Shown: positions 51,873 to 61,024 of the stretch, piece by piece
How positions within the stretch are numbered: position 1 is the first letter of the stretch
Layout: each line of letters begins with the position of its first letter
DNA from: Chthoniobacter flavus
GTDB lineage: Bacteria > Verrucomicrobiota > Verrucomicrobiia > Chthoniobacterales > JACTMZ01
Direction: 5' to 3'
Length of the DNA stretch: 64,000 nt
Assembly (NCBI GenBank): GCA_945878135.1
Contig: CAMDUL010000001.1
Coordinates: 1-64,000 of the forward strand
Notes under the pieces: model-generated
What the model was told of the DNA's origin: nothing
The model's input: only the letters and a program-made list of their open reading frames with translations
The model's database searches: none
Program-made: the position numbers and the translations under genes

Positions 51873-52478
51873 ATGTTCACCGGATTGGTCCGTGAAGTAG
51901 GCGAAGTCGGTTGGTTGCGTCGCACCGACCAGGCCGTGCAACTGCTGGTCGAAGCCCCGCGCATCGCCGCACGGGTCCGCACGGGCGAGAGCGTGGCGGT
52001 CAACGGTTGCTGCCTCACCGTGACGGCCCACCGCGACCGGCAGCTCATGTTCGATCTGCTGCAAGAAAGCTTGGACCGCACCAACCTCGGTGGCTTGAAA
52101 CCCGGCGATCCGGTCAATCTCGAGCGAGCCCTGCGCGTGGACGGACGCTTGGGAGGTCACTTCGTGCAAGGACACGTGGACTGCACGGCCAAGGTTCTCG
52201 ACCTCGACGAGAAGGGAGCGGATCTCCGGCTCGACGTCGCCCTGCCCCCAGAGTTCGCCCGTTACGCCGCCTTCAAGGGATCGATCGCCGTCAACGGCAC
52301 GAGTCTGACTATCGCGGCAATCGGTTCGGACCGTTTCACCGTCTGGATCATTCCGCACACTCTGGAGAACACCAACCTCGGCGACCTGGAGGCCGGTGAC
52401 GCGGTGAACCTCGAGTTCGATATCCTCGCCAAATACGCCGAACGCCTGCTGGCCGGCCGGACCCCGGAGCGGAGTTAG
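51873..52478 (+). CDS. ribE: Riboflavin synthase, alpha subunit
   Basis: Dismutates two 6,7-dimethyl-8-ribityllumazine molecules to riboflavin. 201 residues, two tandem lumazine-binding beta-barrels: 'MFTGLVREVGEVGWLRRT', 'GESVAVNGCCLTVTAHRDRQLMFDLLQESLDRTNLGGLKPGD', 'VNLERALRVDGRLGGHFVQGHVDCTAKV', then the second copy 'GSIAVNGTSLTIAAIGSDRFTVWIIPHTLENTNLGDLEAGD' and 'VNLEFDILAKYAERL'. All hallmark residues are intact. No FMN riboswitch is visible upstream. Its last 4 bp overlap the convergent OB-fold gene. Confidence 0.96.
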   Translation: MFTGLVREVGEVGWLRRTDQAVQLLVEAPRIAARVRTGESVAVNGCCLTVTAHRDRQLMFDLLQESLDRTNLGGLKPGDPVNLERALRVDGRLGGHFVQGHVDCTAKVLDLDEKGADLRLDVALPPEFARYAAFKGSIAVNGTSLTIAAIGSDRFTVWIIPHTLENTNLGDLEAGDAVNLEFDILAKYAERLLAGRTPERS

Positions 52479-52906
52479 TCCGCGGATTCCCCGGACACGA
52501 TCTCCAGCTGGTCCGCAGTGGTGATTTTGATCTGCAGTTGCTGGTCGCGGTATTTCTCCAACTGACCGCGGACGCGCACCCTCTGCTGGGCATATCCGTC
52601 GAAGCCGTCCGGAAAGTTGCTGTATGCCGCGGCGAAGACAACGGCAACGAATCCCGCACGGCGGTCGCCGAAGTTGATGAACGTGATGCCGTCATTCTGT
52701 CCCCTTCCGACATTGCGCACCGTACCCTCGACGATCACCTCGCTGCCGACCTTGGCTTCAAGGGCCGCGGTATCCTCGGCCGGAACCACCGGCACGGCAG
52801 CTGCTTCTTCCGAGGGGGTTGCCTCTTCGGCGACAGCGTCCTGTCCGCGCAGACCCGGTGCGATCAAAACAACCAAAGCGGACCAGAAGACTAATTTTTT
52901 CATCAT
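52475..52906 (-). CDS. Exported OB-fold-like protein
   Basis: 143 residues. Signal peptide (VFWSALVVLIAPGLRGQ), acidic Ala/Pro/Glu linker, then an OB-fold-like domain 'VGSEVIVEGTVRNVGRGQNDGITFINFGDRR', 'FVAVVFAAAYSNFP', 'QQRVRVRGQLEKYRDQQLQIKITTADQLEIV'. It resembles the periplasmic nucleic-acid-binding-OB-like proteins common in Verrucomicrobiota and also the exported units of the sensor kinase at 21224-23380. Function unknown. Start at the double Met (52906) giving the signal peptide; a longer reading is a shadow. Confidence 0.7.
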   Translation of the reverse strand: MMKKLVFWSALVVLIAPGLRGQDAVAEEATPSEEAAAVPVVPAEDTAALEAKVGSEVIVEGTVRNVGRGQNDGITFINFGDRRAGFVAVVFAAAYSNFPDGFDGYAQQRVRVRGQLEKYRDQQLQIKITTADQLEIVSGESAD

Positions 52907-52947
52907 GTTCTGCTTATAGACCCCCGCCACGGTGCAGCAAGCGGGAA

Positions 52948-53958
52948 TCAACCTCCGACATACGACATCTCTACCTTCGCATGTCCGCCGGGCGGAAGAG
53001 CGGCGCGGAGCTCCGAGTAACGATCGGTCCTTCCCTCCCAGACGCCACGCATGAACAAGGCCAGCGCATGGTCGTCCCTGCCGTCGCGCAGCAACCCCCG
53101 CAGATCCGCACCGCCGGCGGCGAAGAGGCAAGTGACCAGCCGTCCGTCCGCCGTCAATCGCGCTCGGTTGCAATCACGGCAAAACGGCTCGGTGATCGAC
53201 GACACGAAGCCCACCTCGCCCCGTCCGTCCGCATAACCGTAGCGGCGCGCCACCTCGCCGCGACAGGCCGGTTCGACCTGAACCAACCCGAATGCTTCCT
53301 GCAACCGGTCGCGCAAAAGAGCCGAAGGCACCACCGCCGCACGCTCCCAACGGTTGTGGTTACCCACGTCCATGAACTCGATAAAGCGCAAGACCCATCC
53401 CTCCTCGCGGCACAAGGAGGCCAGCGGAAGCACCTCTTCCTCGTTGACACCGCGTTGCACGACGCAGTTGACCTTGACCCCGAGGCCGCTGCGCGCGGCC
53501 GCTTTCATCCCCTCGACGACGTCGCCCACCGGTCGTGAGCTGCCCGTCAGACGACCGAATAGCCCTTCATGCAAAGCGTCGAGACTCACCGTGACGCGGT
53601 GCAGGCCCGCTTGCCGCAATTCCCGCGCCTGCCCGGCCAAGAGCAGCCCGTTGGTCGTCAGCGCGAGGTCCTCGACCCCGCGAACCGCGGCGAGCAGGCG
53701 GACCAACCCGGGCAGATCGCGCCGCAAGAGCGGCTCGCCTCCGGTCAGGCGAATCTTGCGTGCACCCAGCCCCGCGGCCGCCCGCACCACGCGCGCGATT
53801 TCCTCTAAGGTGAGGATCTCCGCCCGCGGAAGGAAGGCGTGATCCGGCCCGAACACCTCCGCCGGCATGCAATAGTCGCACCGCATATTGCAGCGATCGG
53901 TGACCGACACGCGGAGGTCGCGCAGCGGGCGGCCGAAAAGGTCGTGCACCCCGCTCAT
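52948..53958 (-). CDS. moaA: GTP 3',8-cyclase (MoaA)
   Basis: Radical SAM enzyme for the first step of molybdenum cofactor biosynthesis. 336 residues: N-terminal cluster Cys23/Cys27/Cys30 in 'SVTDRCNMRCDYCMP', SAM motif 'IRLTGGEPLLRRDLPGLV', 'LALTTNGLLLAGQA', 'HRVTVSLDAL', second cluster 'ITEPFCRDCNRARLTADGRLVTCLF', and the C-terminal GG required for activity. The ATG overlaps the stop of the upstream NAD(P)-binding gene (ATGA). No other moa gene is in the window. Confidence 0.95.
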   Translation of the reverse strand: MSGVHDLFGRPLRDLRVSVTDRCNMRCDYCMPAEVFGPDHAFLPRAEILTLEEIARVVRAAAGLGARKIRLTGGEPLLRRDLPGLVRLLAAVRGVEDLALTTNGLLLAGQARELRQAGLHRVTVSLDALHEGLFGRLTGSSRPVGDVVEGMKAAARSGLGVKVNCVVQRGVNEEEVLPLASLCREEGWVLRFIEFMDVGNHNRWERAAVVPSALLRDRLQEAFGLVQVEPACRGEVARRYGYADGRGEVGFVSSITEPFCRDCNRARLTADGRLVTCLFAAGGADLRGLLRDGRDDHALALFMRGVWEGRTDRYSELRAALPPGGHAKVEMSYVGG

Positions 53959-55409
53959 ACCTGGCCGACCGGCCGGCCCTCGGGAGCGAGCCGGGCCAGT
54001 GGTTGCTGCCGCGCCAGATGCCAACCGAAAAGTTTCATCACGAGCAGGTGGATCGGCGCCTGTGTCACGCGGTAAAACCACCAGGGCAGCGCCGGACTGT
54101 AATTGAAGATGGCAGCGAGCACGCTCCGCCGGTCCGGGCTCTCGCGGAATTCGAGACGGGCGGGCGCACGCCCGTCCGGCACATCGGCGAAACGCACAAG
54201 GAGACCGCCGGTGATGTAATAAAGCGGACGGTCGGCCGAAGACCGGTTGCTCGAGTAGCTCAGTTCGAGCAGGGGGCGTCTCAACCCCGTGACGCGGAAG
54301 GCAAGGTTCAAGTGCTCGTCGACCGTGACCCGCAGAACACGTTTGAAGAACGAGGGCAGCCAACGCGCGTATTCCCGCGCCACCCAGATGGCGTCGTAGC
54401 CCGGCGGCAAGGGCAACCGTTGGATCGAGCAAACGTAAAAGCCCTCCTCGCTGTGCACATGGCGCCGCGCCAGGTGGTGATCAGCTTCTTCCGAGGCCAC
54501 CTTCTCCGCCGGCAGAGCCTCGTCGAGGGCTTCGTCGAAGCTCTGGGCCACGACCCCCGCCCGCTCCTGCAAGGTCGGCGAGTGGGCGACCATGGCGTGA
54601 CGCAGACTCTCGACCAGCGGGGCGACCAGTTCGCGGTGGGCTCCCGTGATCATGCGCATCCCGAGCACGCTGAGGCGCGTGGGAATGAACGGCACGGCAA
54701 TGATGCAGCGCCTCTTGCCCAAACGTTCCGCGGTGCGGCGCATCAGATCGACGTAGGTCATGACCTCGGGTCCGCCCAAATCGAAGGCCCGGCCGTACAT
54801 TTCCTCCCGGCCGACGCAATAGCGGAGCAAACTCACCACATCACGCAAACCCACCGGTTGAGTCATGGATCGCGCCCAGTGCGGACAAAGCAAGACCGGC
54901 GAACGGTCGACCAACCGGGCGACCATACGGAAGGAAGATCCTTGCGGACCGACAATGAGGCCGGCCCGCAAACTCGTAACCGGCACCCCGCGCGCGGCAA
55001 GCACACGCTCGACCTCGAGACGGCTGGCGAGGTGGCGGGACAGGCGGGCATCGTCGGGAATGATCCCCCCGAGATAAAGGATCTGCTTCACCCCGGCACG
55101 CGCGGCCGAACGCGCGAAGTTGTCGGCAAGAATGAAATCCATGTCCTCGAACCGCGCCTGGGTGAGACGCGCCGGCAGCATCGAATGGACCAAATAGACG
55201 GCGTAATCGACTCCCTCCAAAGCGCGCTCGGTTTGCAGCAGGGAAAAAAGGTCGCAGCGTTGCCAGCGGACGCCGGGCAACTCGGTTGCCGGGGTGCGCC
55301 GGAGGGCGACCACGTCGAAATCGCCGGTCAGGGCGGGCAGCAAAGCCGAGCCGACAAAACCGGAAGCCCCGGCCACCGCAACAACCGGACGTTTGTCTTG
55401 CTCCGTCAT
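53955..55409 (-). CDS. NAD(P)-binding SDR-like protein with C-terminal DUF2867-type domain
   Basis: 484 residues. The N-terminal atypical short-chain dehydrogenase/epimerase domain begins 'RPVVAVAGASGFVGSALLPAL' (GASGFVG nucleotide motif) and continues 'YAVYLVHSML', 'ADNFARSAARAGVKQILYLGGIIPD' and 'YGRAFDLGGPEVMTYVDLMRRTAERLG'. From about residue 310 a second domain ('EEGFYVCSIQRLPLPPGYDAIWVAREYARWLPSFFKRVLRVTVDE', 'YSPALPWWFYRVTQAPIHLLVMKLFGWHL') resembles the DUF2867 extension of such proteins. Substrate unknown. Start 55409 is preferred over an ATG ten codons upstream. Coupled by overlap to moaA. Confidence 0.8.
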   Translation of the reverse strand: MTEQDKRPVVAVAGASGFVGSALLPALTGDFDVVALRRTPATELPGVRWQRCDLFSLLQTERALEGVDYAVYLVHSMLPARLTQARFEDMDFILADNFARSAARAGVKQILYLGGIIPDDARLSRHLASRLEVERVLAARGVPVTSLRAGLIVGPQGSSFRMVARLVDRSPVLLCPHWARSMTQPVGLRDVVSLLRYCVGREEMYGRAFDLGGPEVMTYVDLMRRTAERLGKRRCIIAVPFIPTRLSVLGMRMITGAHRELVAPLVESLRHAMVAHSPTLQERAGVVAQSFDEALDEALPAEKVASEEADHHLARRHVHSEEGFYVCSIQRLPLPPGYDAIWVAREYARWLPSFFKRVLRVTVDEHLNLAFRVTGLRRPLLELSYSSNRSSADRPLYYITGGLLVRFADVPDGRAPARLEFRESPDRRSVLAAIFNYSPALPWWFYRVTQAPIHLLVMKLFGWHLARQQPLARLAPEGRPVGQV

Positions 55410-55454
55410 CCCGCCATCAAACACCGCGGCGGCGGGCAAACAAGCCCGCGCCGC

Positions 55455-55877
55455 TCAGGCGCGCCCGGCAACGAGAAGGTACACCCAGTTGCCCGCTACC
55501 GCGCCGACGAGCAACCAGCGCCAAGGCACCCGGTGCCGCCAGGCCGGACGCCACGGCTCGAGACGACAGGTGAGGGTGATGACGGCATACGTCACCATGG
55601 CACCCAAGCCGGGCACGAGGAGAACCGCGCCCGGATTCATGGTCCACGCTTCCGCGGCGCGGCCGGAAAAAAGCAGGAGGATCGCGCGCGTCGCCCCGCA
55701 CCCCGCACAGGGCCATGCGGTGCATGATTTCCAAAGGCAAGGCCAAACGCCGGAACCGAAGGCGGCGAGCAGGCACCAAGCTCCGCCGAAGACGGCGAGC
55801 GCCGCGGCGCAAAGGAGGAGAGTCCGCTCCGGTTGGACGCGGACCGACCAAGGCAAGGGCGGAGGCTCCGGGGCCAT
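55455..55877 (-). CDS. DUF2752 membrane protein
   Basis: 140 residues, three hydrophobic segments. The motif 'WPCAGCGATRAILLLFSGRAAEAWTMNPGAVLLVPGLG' is the DUF2752 signature (CxxCGxTR ... NP). Function unknown; homologues frequently neighbour GYF/Yip1-like or TM2 membrane proteins, as here. It lies 9 bp after the Yip1-like gene and is probably in its operon. Confidence 0.88.
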   Translation of the reverse strand: MAPEPPPLPWSVRVQPERTLLLCAAALAVFGGAWCLLAAFGSGVWPCLWKSCTAWPCAGCGATRAILLLFSGRAAEAWTMNPGAVLLVPGLGAMVTYAVITLTCRLEPWRPAWRHRVPWRWLLVGAVAGNWVYLLVAGRA

Positions 55878-55886
55878 CGGACGGAG

Positions 55887-56768
55887 CTACTGCTGCTGCG
55901 CCGCCTGCTCGAGCAGGACAGTCAGTCCCCCGGCGGCCGCGATGAGGGCAAACACCGCGGCGAGAATCAGGCCGCAGCAAAGAAGCGTCGGCAGCATGAC
56001 CGCGACCGCGGCCCGGCCCGTGCCGATTTTGTGCACCGCGGAAATACCGATGACGACGGCGATAAAATTCCAGATCGTTGCGGCGAAAGCCCCGCAGACC
56101 GGCAGCAGTTGGAGCACGGCAGTCGCCCCGCCGGAGTAGCAGACCACACGGAACGTGGCCTCGAAGGGACGGTTGGCAGCGCCGAGGACCATGAGGGCCA
56201 GATGAATCATCGCACTGGTGATGAAGGCCACCGCGGCGAGCAAGATGGGCATGACCATGATCGATCCGCCGATCACCGCGGTGGAACCGAGCAGGGCCAT
56301 CATGGCCGCGTCCTGCGGGGTGGACGAAGGATTGATCGAATTGAGCACGGCTTGGTAGACGAACCCGGCCAACCCGCCGACCGATCCGACGAGGACGAAA
56401 AAGAAAAGCGGCGCGCCCAGACCCCCGGTGATCGGCATGGCGGAGAAAGCCTTGGACGGTTCCAGCAGCACGGCGCGGATCGTTTCGAACAATCCGGGGA
56501 TAAATCCGATTTCGGCCCGGCGCTCCCACGGGATCCCGTCCGCAGAGGGCAGAGCCGGCGCAAGAGACTCCGTTTCGCCCGGCGTCTGCGGCGCCAATTC
56601 GTCGATGACCTCGGATAATGGCTTCCACATCGGCATGCCGTCGCGCCAAGCCAAGTCGGTGCCGGCAAACTTGCCGTCACGAAATCCGGCCCGCAACTCC
56701 TCCGGCGTGAATTGCCCGAGCGACTGACCCCCGCGATTGAGATGAATTTTCACCCGTTTTGTTTCCAT
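55887..56768 (-). CDS. GYF_2 plus Yip1-like membrane protein
   Basis: 293 residues. N-terminal cytoplasmic GYF_2-like domain 'KIHLNRGGQSLGQFTPEELRAGFRDGKFAGTDLAWRDGMPMWKPLSE' (pattern 'G.s.Gpfs..elr..i..G.i...dlaW..Gm..W.pl'), a linker, then a Yip1-family region of five helices beginning 'GLFETIRAVLLEPSKAFSAMPITGGLGAPLFFF'. Yip1-like bacterial proteins are of unknown function; GYF domains bind proline-rich peptides. The start METKRVKIH is chosen at the domain start. Divergent from the thioredoxin-family gene. Confidence 0.85.
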   Translation of the reverse strand: METKRVKIHLNRGGQSLGQFTPEELRAGFRDGKFAGTDLAWRDGMPMWKPLSEVIDELAPQTPGETESLAPALPSADGIPWERRAEIGFIPGLFETIRAVLLEPSKAFSAMPITGGLGAPLFFFVLVGSVGGLAGFVYQAVLNSINPSSTPQDAAMMALLGSTAVIGGSIMVMPILLAAVAFITSAMIHLALMVLGAANRPFEATFRVVCYSGGATAVLQLLPVCGAFAATIWNFIAVVIGISAVHKIGTGRAAVAVMLPTLLCCGLILAAVFALIAAAGGLTVLLEQAAQQQ

Positions 56769-56853
56769 GGTTGCGCGCCTCGGCGTCAATCACCAAGTCC
56801 GCGCGGAGGAAGGCGGGGTTGCATTTCCAGACGGCCCGGCGAAAATCCCCCGC

Positions 56854-57408
56854 ATGGCCCTGACCCCGAGCAAAGAATTGGACGCGTCTTTCGCGTTGCC
56901 CGCCTTCGCCTTGCCGGACGTGGTGAGCGGCGCAACCACAGGGCCCGCGGATTTTGCCGGCGCCAAGGCGCTGGTCGTCGTTTTCCTCTGCCGGCACTGC
57001 CCCTACGTTGTCCACGTCATGCCGACCTTGCTTGCCATGGCGCGCGAATACCTCCCGGCTGGCTCAGCCTTTGTCGGCATCAGCGCCAATGATGCCGCCA
57101 ATTACCCGGACGACTCCCCGGAGAGGCTCAAAGATATGGCGGTTACGCAAGATATCCCCTTCCCGATCCTGCACGACGAAACCCAGGATACGGCCCGTGC
57201 TTTTCATGCGGCCTGCACGCCGGAGTTCTATCTCTTCGACGGGGCGCGACGTTTGTTTTACCACGGGCGCCTCGACGCCAGCACACCGGGCAACAATGTA
57301 TCCTGCACGGGCGACGATCTGCGCGCGGCGCTTGATGCGGTCCTGACCGGACAACCGGCCCCGCAACCGCAGCACCCGGGGCTGGGCTGCAACATCAAAT
57401 GGAAGTAG
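56854..57408 (+). CDS. Thioredoxin-family (peroxiredoxin-like) protein
   Basis: 184 residues, thioredoxin fold. The redox motif Cys46-Arg-His-Cys49 is in 'ALVVVFLCRHCPYVVHVMPTLLAMAREY', followed by 'FVGISANDAANYPDDSPERLKDMA' and 'IPFPILHDETQDTARAFHAACTPEFYLFDGARRLFYHGRLD', matching the cytosolic AhpC/TSA-like 'CxHCPYV' family that acts as a putative thiol oxidoreductase. No signal peptide. The start at MALTPSKEL is family-typical. It is followed 29 bp later by glgX. Confidence 0.9.
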   Translation: MALTPSKELDASFALPAFALPDVVSGATTGPADFAGAKALVVVFLCRHCPYVVHVMPTLLAMAREYLPAGSAFVGISANDAANYPDDSPERLKDMAVTQDIPFPILHDETQDTARAFHAACTPEFYLFDGARRLFYHGRLDASTPGNNVSCTGDDLRAALDAVLTGQPAPQPQHPGLGCNIKWK

Positions 57409-57437
57409 GCGCGCCCGCGCGAGGCAAGGAGCCGGGA

Positions 57438-59570
57438 ATGCCGAAGACGCCCCGTCAGCATACCCCCACGCATCACCACGGGGTTTTCCGCCTCCGCTAC
57501 GGCCACCCGCTGCCTTTCGGCGCAAGTCTTGTCCCGGGCGGGGTGAACTTTTCCGTGTTCTCGTCCCATGCGACCGGATGCACTCTGGTTCTTTTCGAGA
57601 AGGGTGCCAAGCGGCCCTTCGCCGAGATCCCCTTCCCGCCGGAATTCCGCATGGGGGATGTCTTCGCCATGATGGTTTTCGACCTCGATACGGCAAATCT
57701 CGAATACGGCTACCGCATGGAGGGTCCGTTCAACCCGCGGGCCGGACACCGCTTCGACGCGCGGCACATTCTGCTCGATCCGTTCGCCCGCGCGACGGGC
57801 GGACGCGAGGTCTTCGGGCAGGCCGGACGCAAGGGCGATATTTTCCCCCACCGCGGACGTATTCCGGAAAACAACTTCGACTGGGAGCACGACCGGCCTT
57901 TGGACCTGCCTGTGCCTGAACTGGTCATCTACGAACTGCACGTGCGCGGCTTCACCCGTCACAGTTCGTCCGGGGTCGCTCATCCCGGCACCTTCGACGG
58001 ATTGCGCGAGAAAATCCCCTACCTCCGGGAACTGGGTGTGAACTGCGTGGAACTCATGCCGGTTTTCGAATTCGACGAGCACGAAAGCGACCGCGTCAAT
58101 CCCGACACCGGCGGGCGGTTGGTCAACTACTGGGGCTACAGCACCCTGGCTTTCCGCGCCCCGAAAGCGGGATTCGCGGCACGCGGACCCGAAGGGCACG
58201 AGGTCAACGAACTCAAGGATTTGGTCAAAGCCTTCCACAGCGCGGGGATCCAGGTCGTCCTCGACGTCGTGTTCAACCACACCGCCGAGGGCGACGCGAC
58301 GGGGCCGGTCATTTCCTTCCGCGGCCTCGACAACAAGACCTACTACCTGCTCGCCCCGAACGGCGATTACCTCAACTTCAGCGGCTGCGGCAACACGCTG
58401 GACTGCAACCACCCGGTGGTGCGCGATTTCGTCCTCGATTGCCTGCGCTACTGGGCGGCCGAATACCACATTGACGGGTTCCGCTTCGACCTGGCCTCGG
58501 TGCTCGGACGCGATTCGCAGGGCAATCCCCTGCCCAATCCGCCGCTGCTCGAGTCGATCGCCCATGATCCGGTGCTGGCCCATTGCGAGTTGATCGCTGA
58601 AGCGTGGGATGCGGGCGGGCTCTACCAGGTCGGGAATTTTCCCAACTATGGACGCTGGATGGAATGGAACGGCAAGTTCCGCGATGCGGCACGGCGTTTC
58701 CTGCGCGGCGACGACAACTCGGCCGGGGAAATGGTCCAGCGCATCATGGGATCGCCGGACTTGTACGAGGAGAGCGGACGCAAACCTGCCGCCTCGGTCA
58801 ATTTTATCACCTGCCACGACGGCTTCACCCTGGCCGACCTTTTCGCCTACACGGAGAAGCGCAACCTCGAGAATGGCGAGGACAACAGGGACGGCTCGGA
58901 TGAGAATCTTTCCTGGAATTGCGGTGTTGAAGGTGCGACGGACGATGCGGAGATTCAGGCCCTCCGTCTGCGCTGCGCGAAGAACGCCATGGCCCTGCTC
59001 CTCGTCAGCCAGGGAGTTCCCATGCTCCACATGGGCGACGAATTCGGACGCACCCAGCGCGGCAATAACAATGCCTATTGCCACGACACGGAGTGGAACT
59101 GGATGGACTGGGGACTGGCCGGCAAGAACGCCGGCCTGCTGCGTTTCGTCCGCCTCCTCATCGGCTTCCGCCGCCGCCACGGAAGTCTGCACCGCGCCGA
59201 GTGGTTCACCGGCAAGGACTGCATCGGCAGCGGTTATCCCGACGTTTCCTGGCACGGGGTCAAGCCCGGCGAGCCGGACTGGGGCGAACACAGCCACTCG
59301 CTCGCTTTCATGATTTGCGGACAACACGATCACGCCATGGGCGGGCCGGGGGAATTTTTCTACGCCGCATTCAACATGCACGACAAACCGCTCAGCTTCG
59401 AGTTGCCCTCCCTGCCCGACCAGTGGCAATGGCACCTGCTGGCCGACACTTCCCGTCCGTCGCCGGACGACATCCATGAACCCGGTCGGGAACCACCGCT
59501 CGAACCGGCACCCATCCTCCACCTCCTTCCGCACAGCACCGTCCTCTGCCTCGGCCGCGAATCCGTCTGA
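57438..59570 (+). CDS. glgX: Glycogen debranching enzyme / isoamylase (GH13_11)
   Basis: Hydrolyses alpha-1,6 branches of glycogen or limit dextrin. 710 residues: N-terminal CBM48 region 'GHPLPFGASLVPGGVNFSVFSSHATGCTLVLFE', then GH13 'YELHVRGFTRHSSSG', 'VVLDVVFNHTAEG' (region I), 'DGFRFDLASVLGRDSQG' with the nucleophile Asp (region II), 'LIAEAWDAGGLYQVG' with acid Glu (region III) and 'FITCHDGFTLADL' (region IV), plus 'MGDEFGRTQRGNNNAYC', a GlgX signature. The start MPKTPRQHT is preferred 13 codons after an earlier ATG. The stop is 3 bp before the Nudix gene. Confidence 0.95.
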   Translation: MPKTPRQHTPTHHHGVFRLRYGHPLPFGASLVPGGVNFSVFSSHATGCTLVLFEKGAKRPFAEIPFPPEFRMGDVFAMMVFDLDTANLEYGYRMEGPFNPRAGHRFDARHILLDPFARATGGREVFGQAGRKGDIFPHRGRIPENNFDWEHDRPLDLPVPELVIYELHVRGFTRHSSSGVAHPGTFDGLREKIPYLRELGVNCVELMPVFEFDEHESDRVNPDTGGRLVNYWGYSTLAFRAPKAGFAARGPEGHEVNELKDLVKAFHSAGIQVVLDVVFNHTAEGDATGPVISFRGLDNKTYYLLAPNGDYLNFSGCGNTLDCNHPVVRDFVLDCLRYWAAEYHIDGFRFDLASVLGRDSQGNPLPNPPLLESIAHDPVLAHCELIAEAWDAGGLYQVGNFPNYGRWMEWNGKFRDAARRFLRGDDNSAGEMVQRIMGSPDLYEESGRKPAASVNFITCHDGFTLADLFAYTEKRNLENGEDNRDGSDENLSWNCGVEGATDDAEIQALRLRCAKNAMALLLVSQGVPMLHMGDEFGRTQRGNNNAYCHDTEWNWMDWGLAGKNAGLLRFVRLLIGFRRRHGSLHRAEWFTGKDCIGSGYPDVSWHGVKPGEPDWGEHSHSLAFMICGQHDHAMGGPGEFFYAAFNMHDKPLSFELPSLPDQWQWHLLADTSRPSPDDIHEPGREPPLEPAPILHLLPHSTVLCLGRESV

Positions 59571-59573
59571 GCC

Positions 59574-60017
59574 ATGCCCTCATCCTCCGCCAAATCGGCC
59601 AAACGCCTTTCCGTCATGGCCTGGATTGAAGACGCCTACGGCGGCGTGGTCTTCGTGCGGCAGGCACGCGACGGGCGGCGCTGGACGCTTCCCGGCGGCA
59701 AGGTCAAGACCGGCGAGGCGTTGGTCAACGCCTTGCGCCGCGAGGTGCGCGAGGAAATCGGCGTCGACATCGCGTCGGCCGCGCCGCTCGACATTCTCGA
59801 CCGGCCGCGTTCCGGTGCCGTGACCATTCTCTACCGCGTCCTGCTCAAACCCGGCCTGATGAAACCGCGCCCGCGCGAAATCGAAAAGATCGGCATCCGC
59901 CGCCGACTGCCCGAAGGGAGCACCGAAACGGCCCGGTTTTTCTGGCTGCGGTCGCAACACTGCTTCGAGCCCATGGCGTTGTTCGCGCAGACCGGCGGAC
60001 GCCGCCGCTCCGGGTGA
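59574..60017 (+). CDS. Nudix hydrolase
   Basis: 147 residues. The Nudix box 'GGKVKTGEALVNALRREVREEIGV' occupies about residues 41-64 and fits GX5EX7REUXEEXGU exactly, so it should hydrolyse a nucleoside diphosphate linked to another moiety; the substrate is unknown. N-terminal strands 'VMAWIEDAYGGVVFVRQARDGRRWTLP' are typical. Its TGA overlaps the next gene's GTG start (GTGA), coupling it to the FAD oxidoreductase. Confidence 0.92.
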   Translation: MPSSSAKSAKRLSVMAWIEDAYGGVVFVRQARDGRRWTLPGGKVKTGEALVNALRREVREEIGVDIASAAPLDILDRPRSGAVTILYRVLLKPGLMKPRPREIEKIGIRRRLPEGSTETARFFWLRSQHCFEPMALFAQTGGRRRSG

Positions 60018-61021
60018 AACCTCCGCGACCGGTCGAAATCATCGGCGGCGGACTCGCCGGTCTGTCTCTCGGCATCGCCTTGCGGCACCGCGGCCTGCCC
60101 GTGACCATCCGCGAGGCCGGCCACTATCCGCGTCACCGTGTTTGCGGCGAATTCATCACTGCGCTGGACAAAGACACCCAGCAAGCCCTGCACCTCGCCG
60201 GCCCGCTGCGCGGCGCGCGGGCGGCCCGCGGTGTCGTCTGGTACGAGCCCGACCGGCCCTCGTTCCGGCTGCAGCTTCCCGAACCCGCCCTCTGCCTGAG
60301 CCGTTACCGGCTGGACGCCGCCTTGGCCTCCGAGTTCACCGGACTCGGCGGCGAACTGGTCACCGGCGACCGCACCGATGCAACCCCGCGGGCCGGACGC
60401 GTGCTCACTTGCGGCCGGCGCCCTGCAACGAGCTCGCCCTGGATGGGACTGAAGCAGCATTTTCGCGGTCTGCCTCTGGCCGATGACCTCGAGCTGCACT
60501 TGGGGCGCAATGCTTATGTCGGACTCACCATGGTGGAGAACGACACAGTGAACGTGTGCGGCCTGTTCTCCCGCCAGGGCGGACGAACCTTGCCGGAAAA
60601 GTGCCGTCAAGCCGGACTCATCGATTTGGCCGGGCGACTGGAGGAGGCCGAAGCGGACGAAGACTCGTTTTGTGCCGTGGCCGGCTTGGATTACGGGGCA
60701 CCACGCCGGCGCCGCGATCCGGTGCCGCTCGGGGATGCCGCCGGGCTGATTCCCCCGTTCACCGGACACGGCATGACCGTCGCCTGGCAAAGCGCCGCCG
60801 TGGCCCTGCCGCACATCGACCTGTGGTCACGGGGGGCCGCAGCATGGGAGGCCGCCGCCTCGCGCATCGAGTACGACTTGCGGCGGCGCTTCCGGTGGCG
60901 GCTTTGGGCCGGACGCGTGATTCATCCGTGGATTCTCCGGCCCGCACGGCGGCGGTGGTTCCGCCTGCTCCACCAATCGGGCCTTCTGCCTTTCCAACCC
61001 CTCTACCGCCTGTTGCATTGA
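60014..61021 (+). CDS. FAD-dependent oxidoreductase (geranylgeranyl-reductase-like)
   Basis: 335 residues. FAD motif GGGLAG at 11-16 ('VEIIGGGLAGLSLGIALRHRG'), 'GHYPRHRVCGEFIT' (the P-RxxxCGE pattern of geranylgeranyl-reductase-type flavoproteins), and 'PVPLGDAAGLIPPFTGHGMTVAWQSA' for the second FAD contact. Homologues are regularly encoded beside bacterial type III polyketide synthases, as here (4 bp before the next gene), and probably tailor the polyketide. The typical companion methyltransferase is not present between the two genes. Confidence 0.85.
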   Translation: MKPPRPVEIIGGGLAGLSLGIALRHRGLPVTIREAGHYPRHRVCGEFITALDKDTQQALHLAGPLRGARAARGVVWYEPDRPSFRLQLPEPALCLSRYRLDAALASEFTGLGGELVTGDRTDATPRAGRVLTCGRRPATSSPWMGLKQHFRGLPLADDLELHLGRNAYVGLTMVENDTVNVCGLFSRQGGRTLPEKCRQAGLIDLAGRLEEAEADEDSFCAVAGLDYGAPRRRRDPVPLGDAAGLIPPFTGHGMTVAWQSAAVALPHIDLWSRGAAAWEAAASRIEYDLRRRFRWRLWAGRVIHPWILRPARRRWFRLLHQSGLLPFQPLYRLLH

Positions 61022-61024
61022 GCC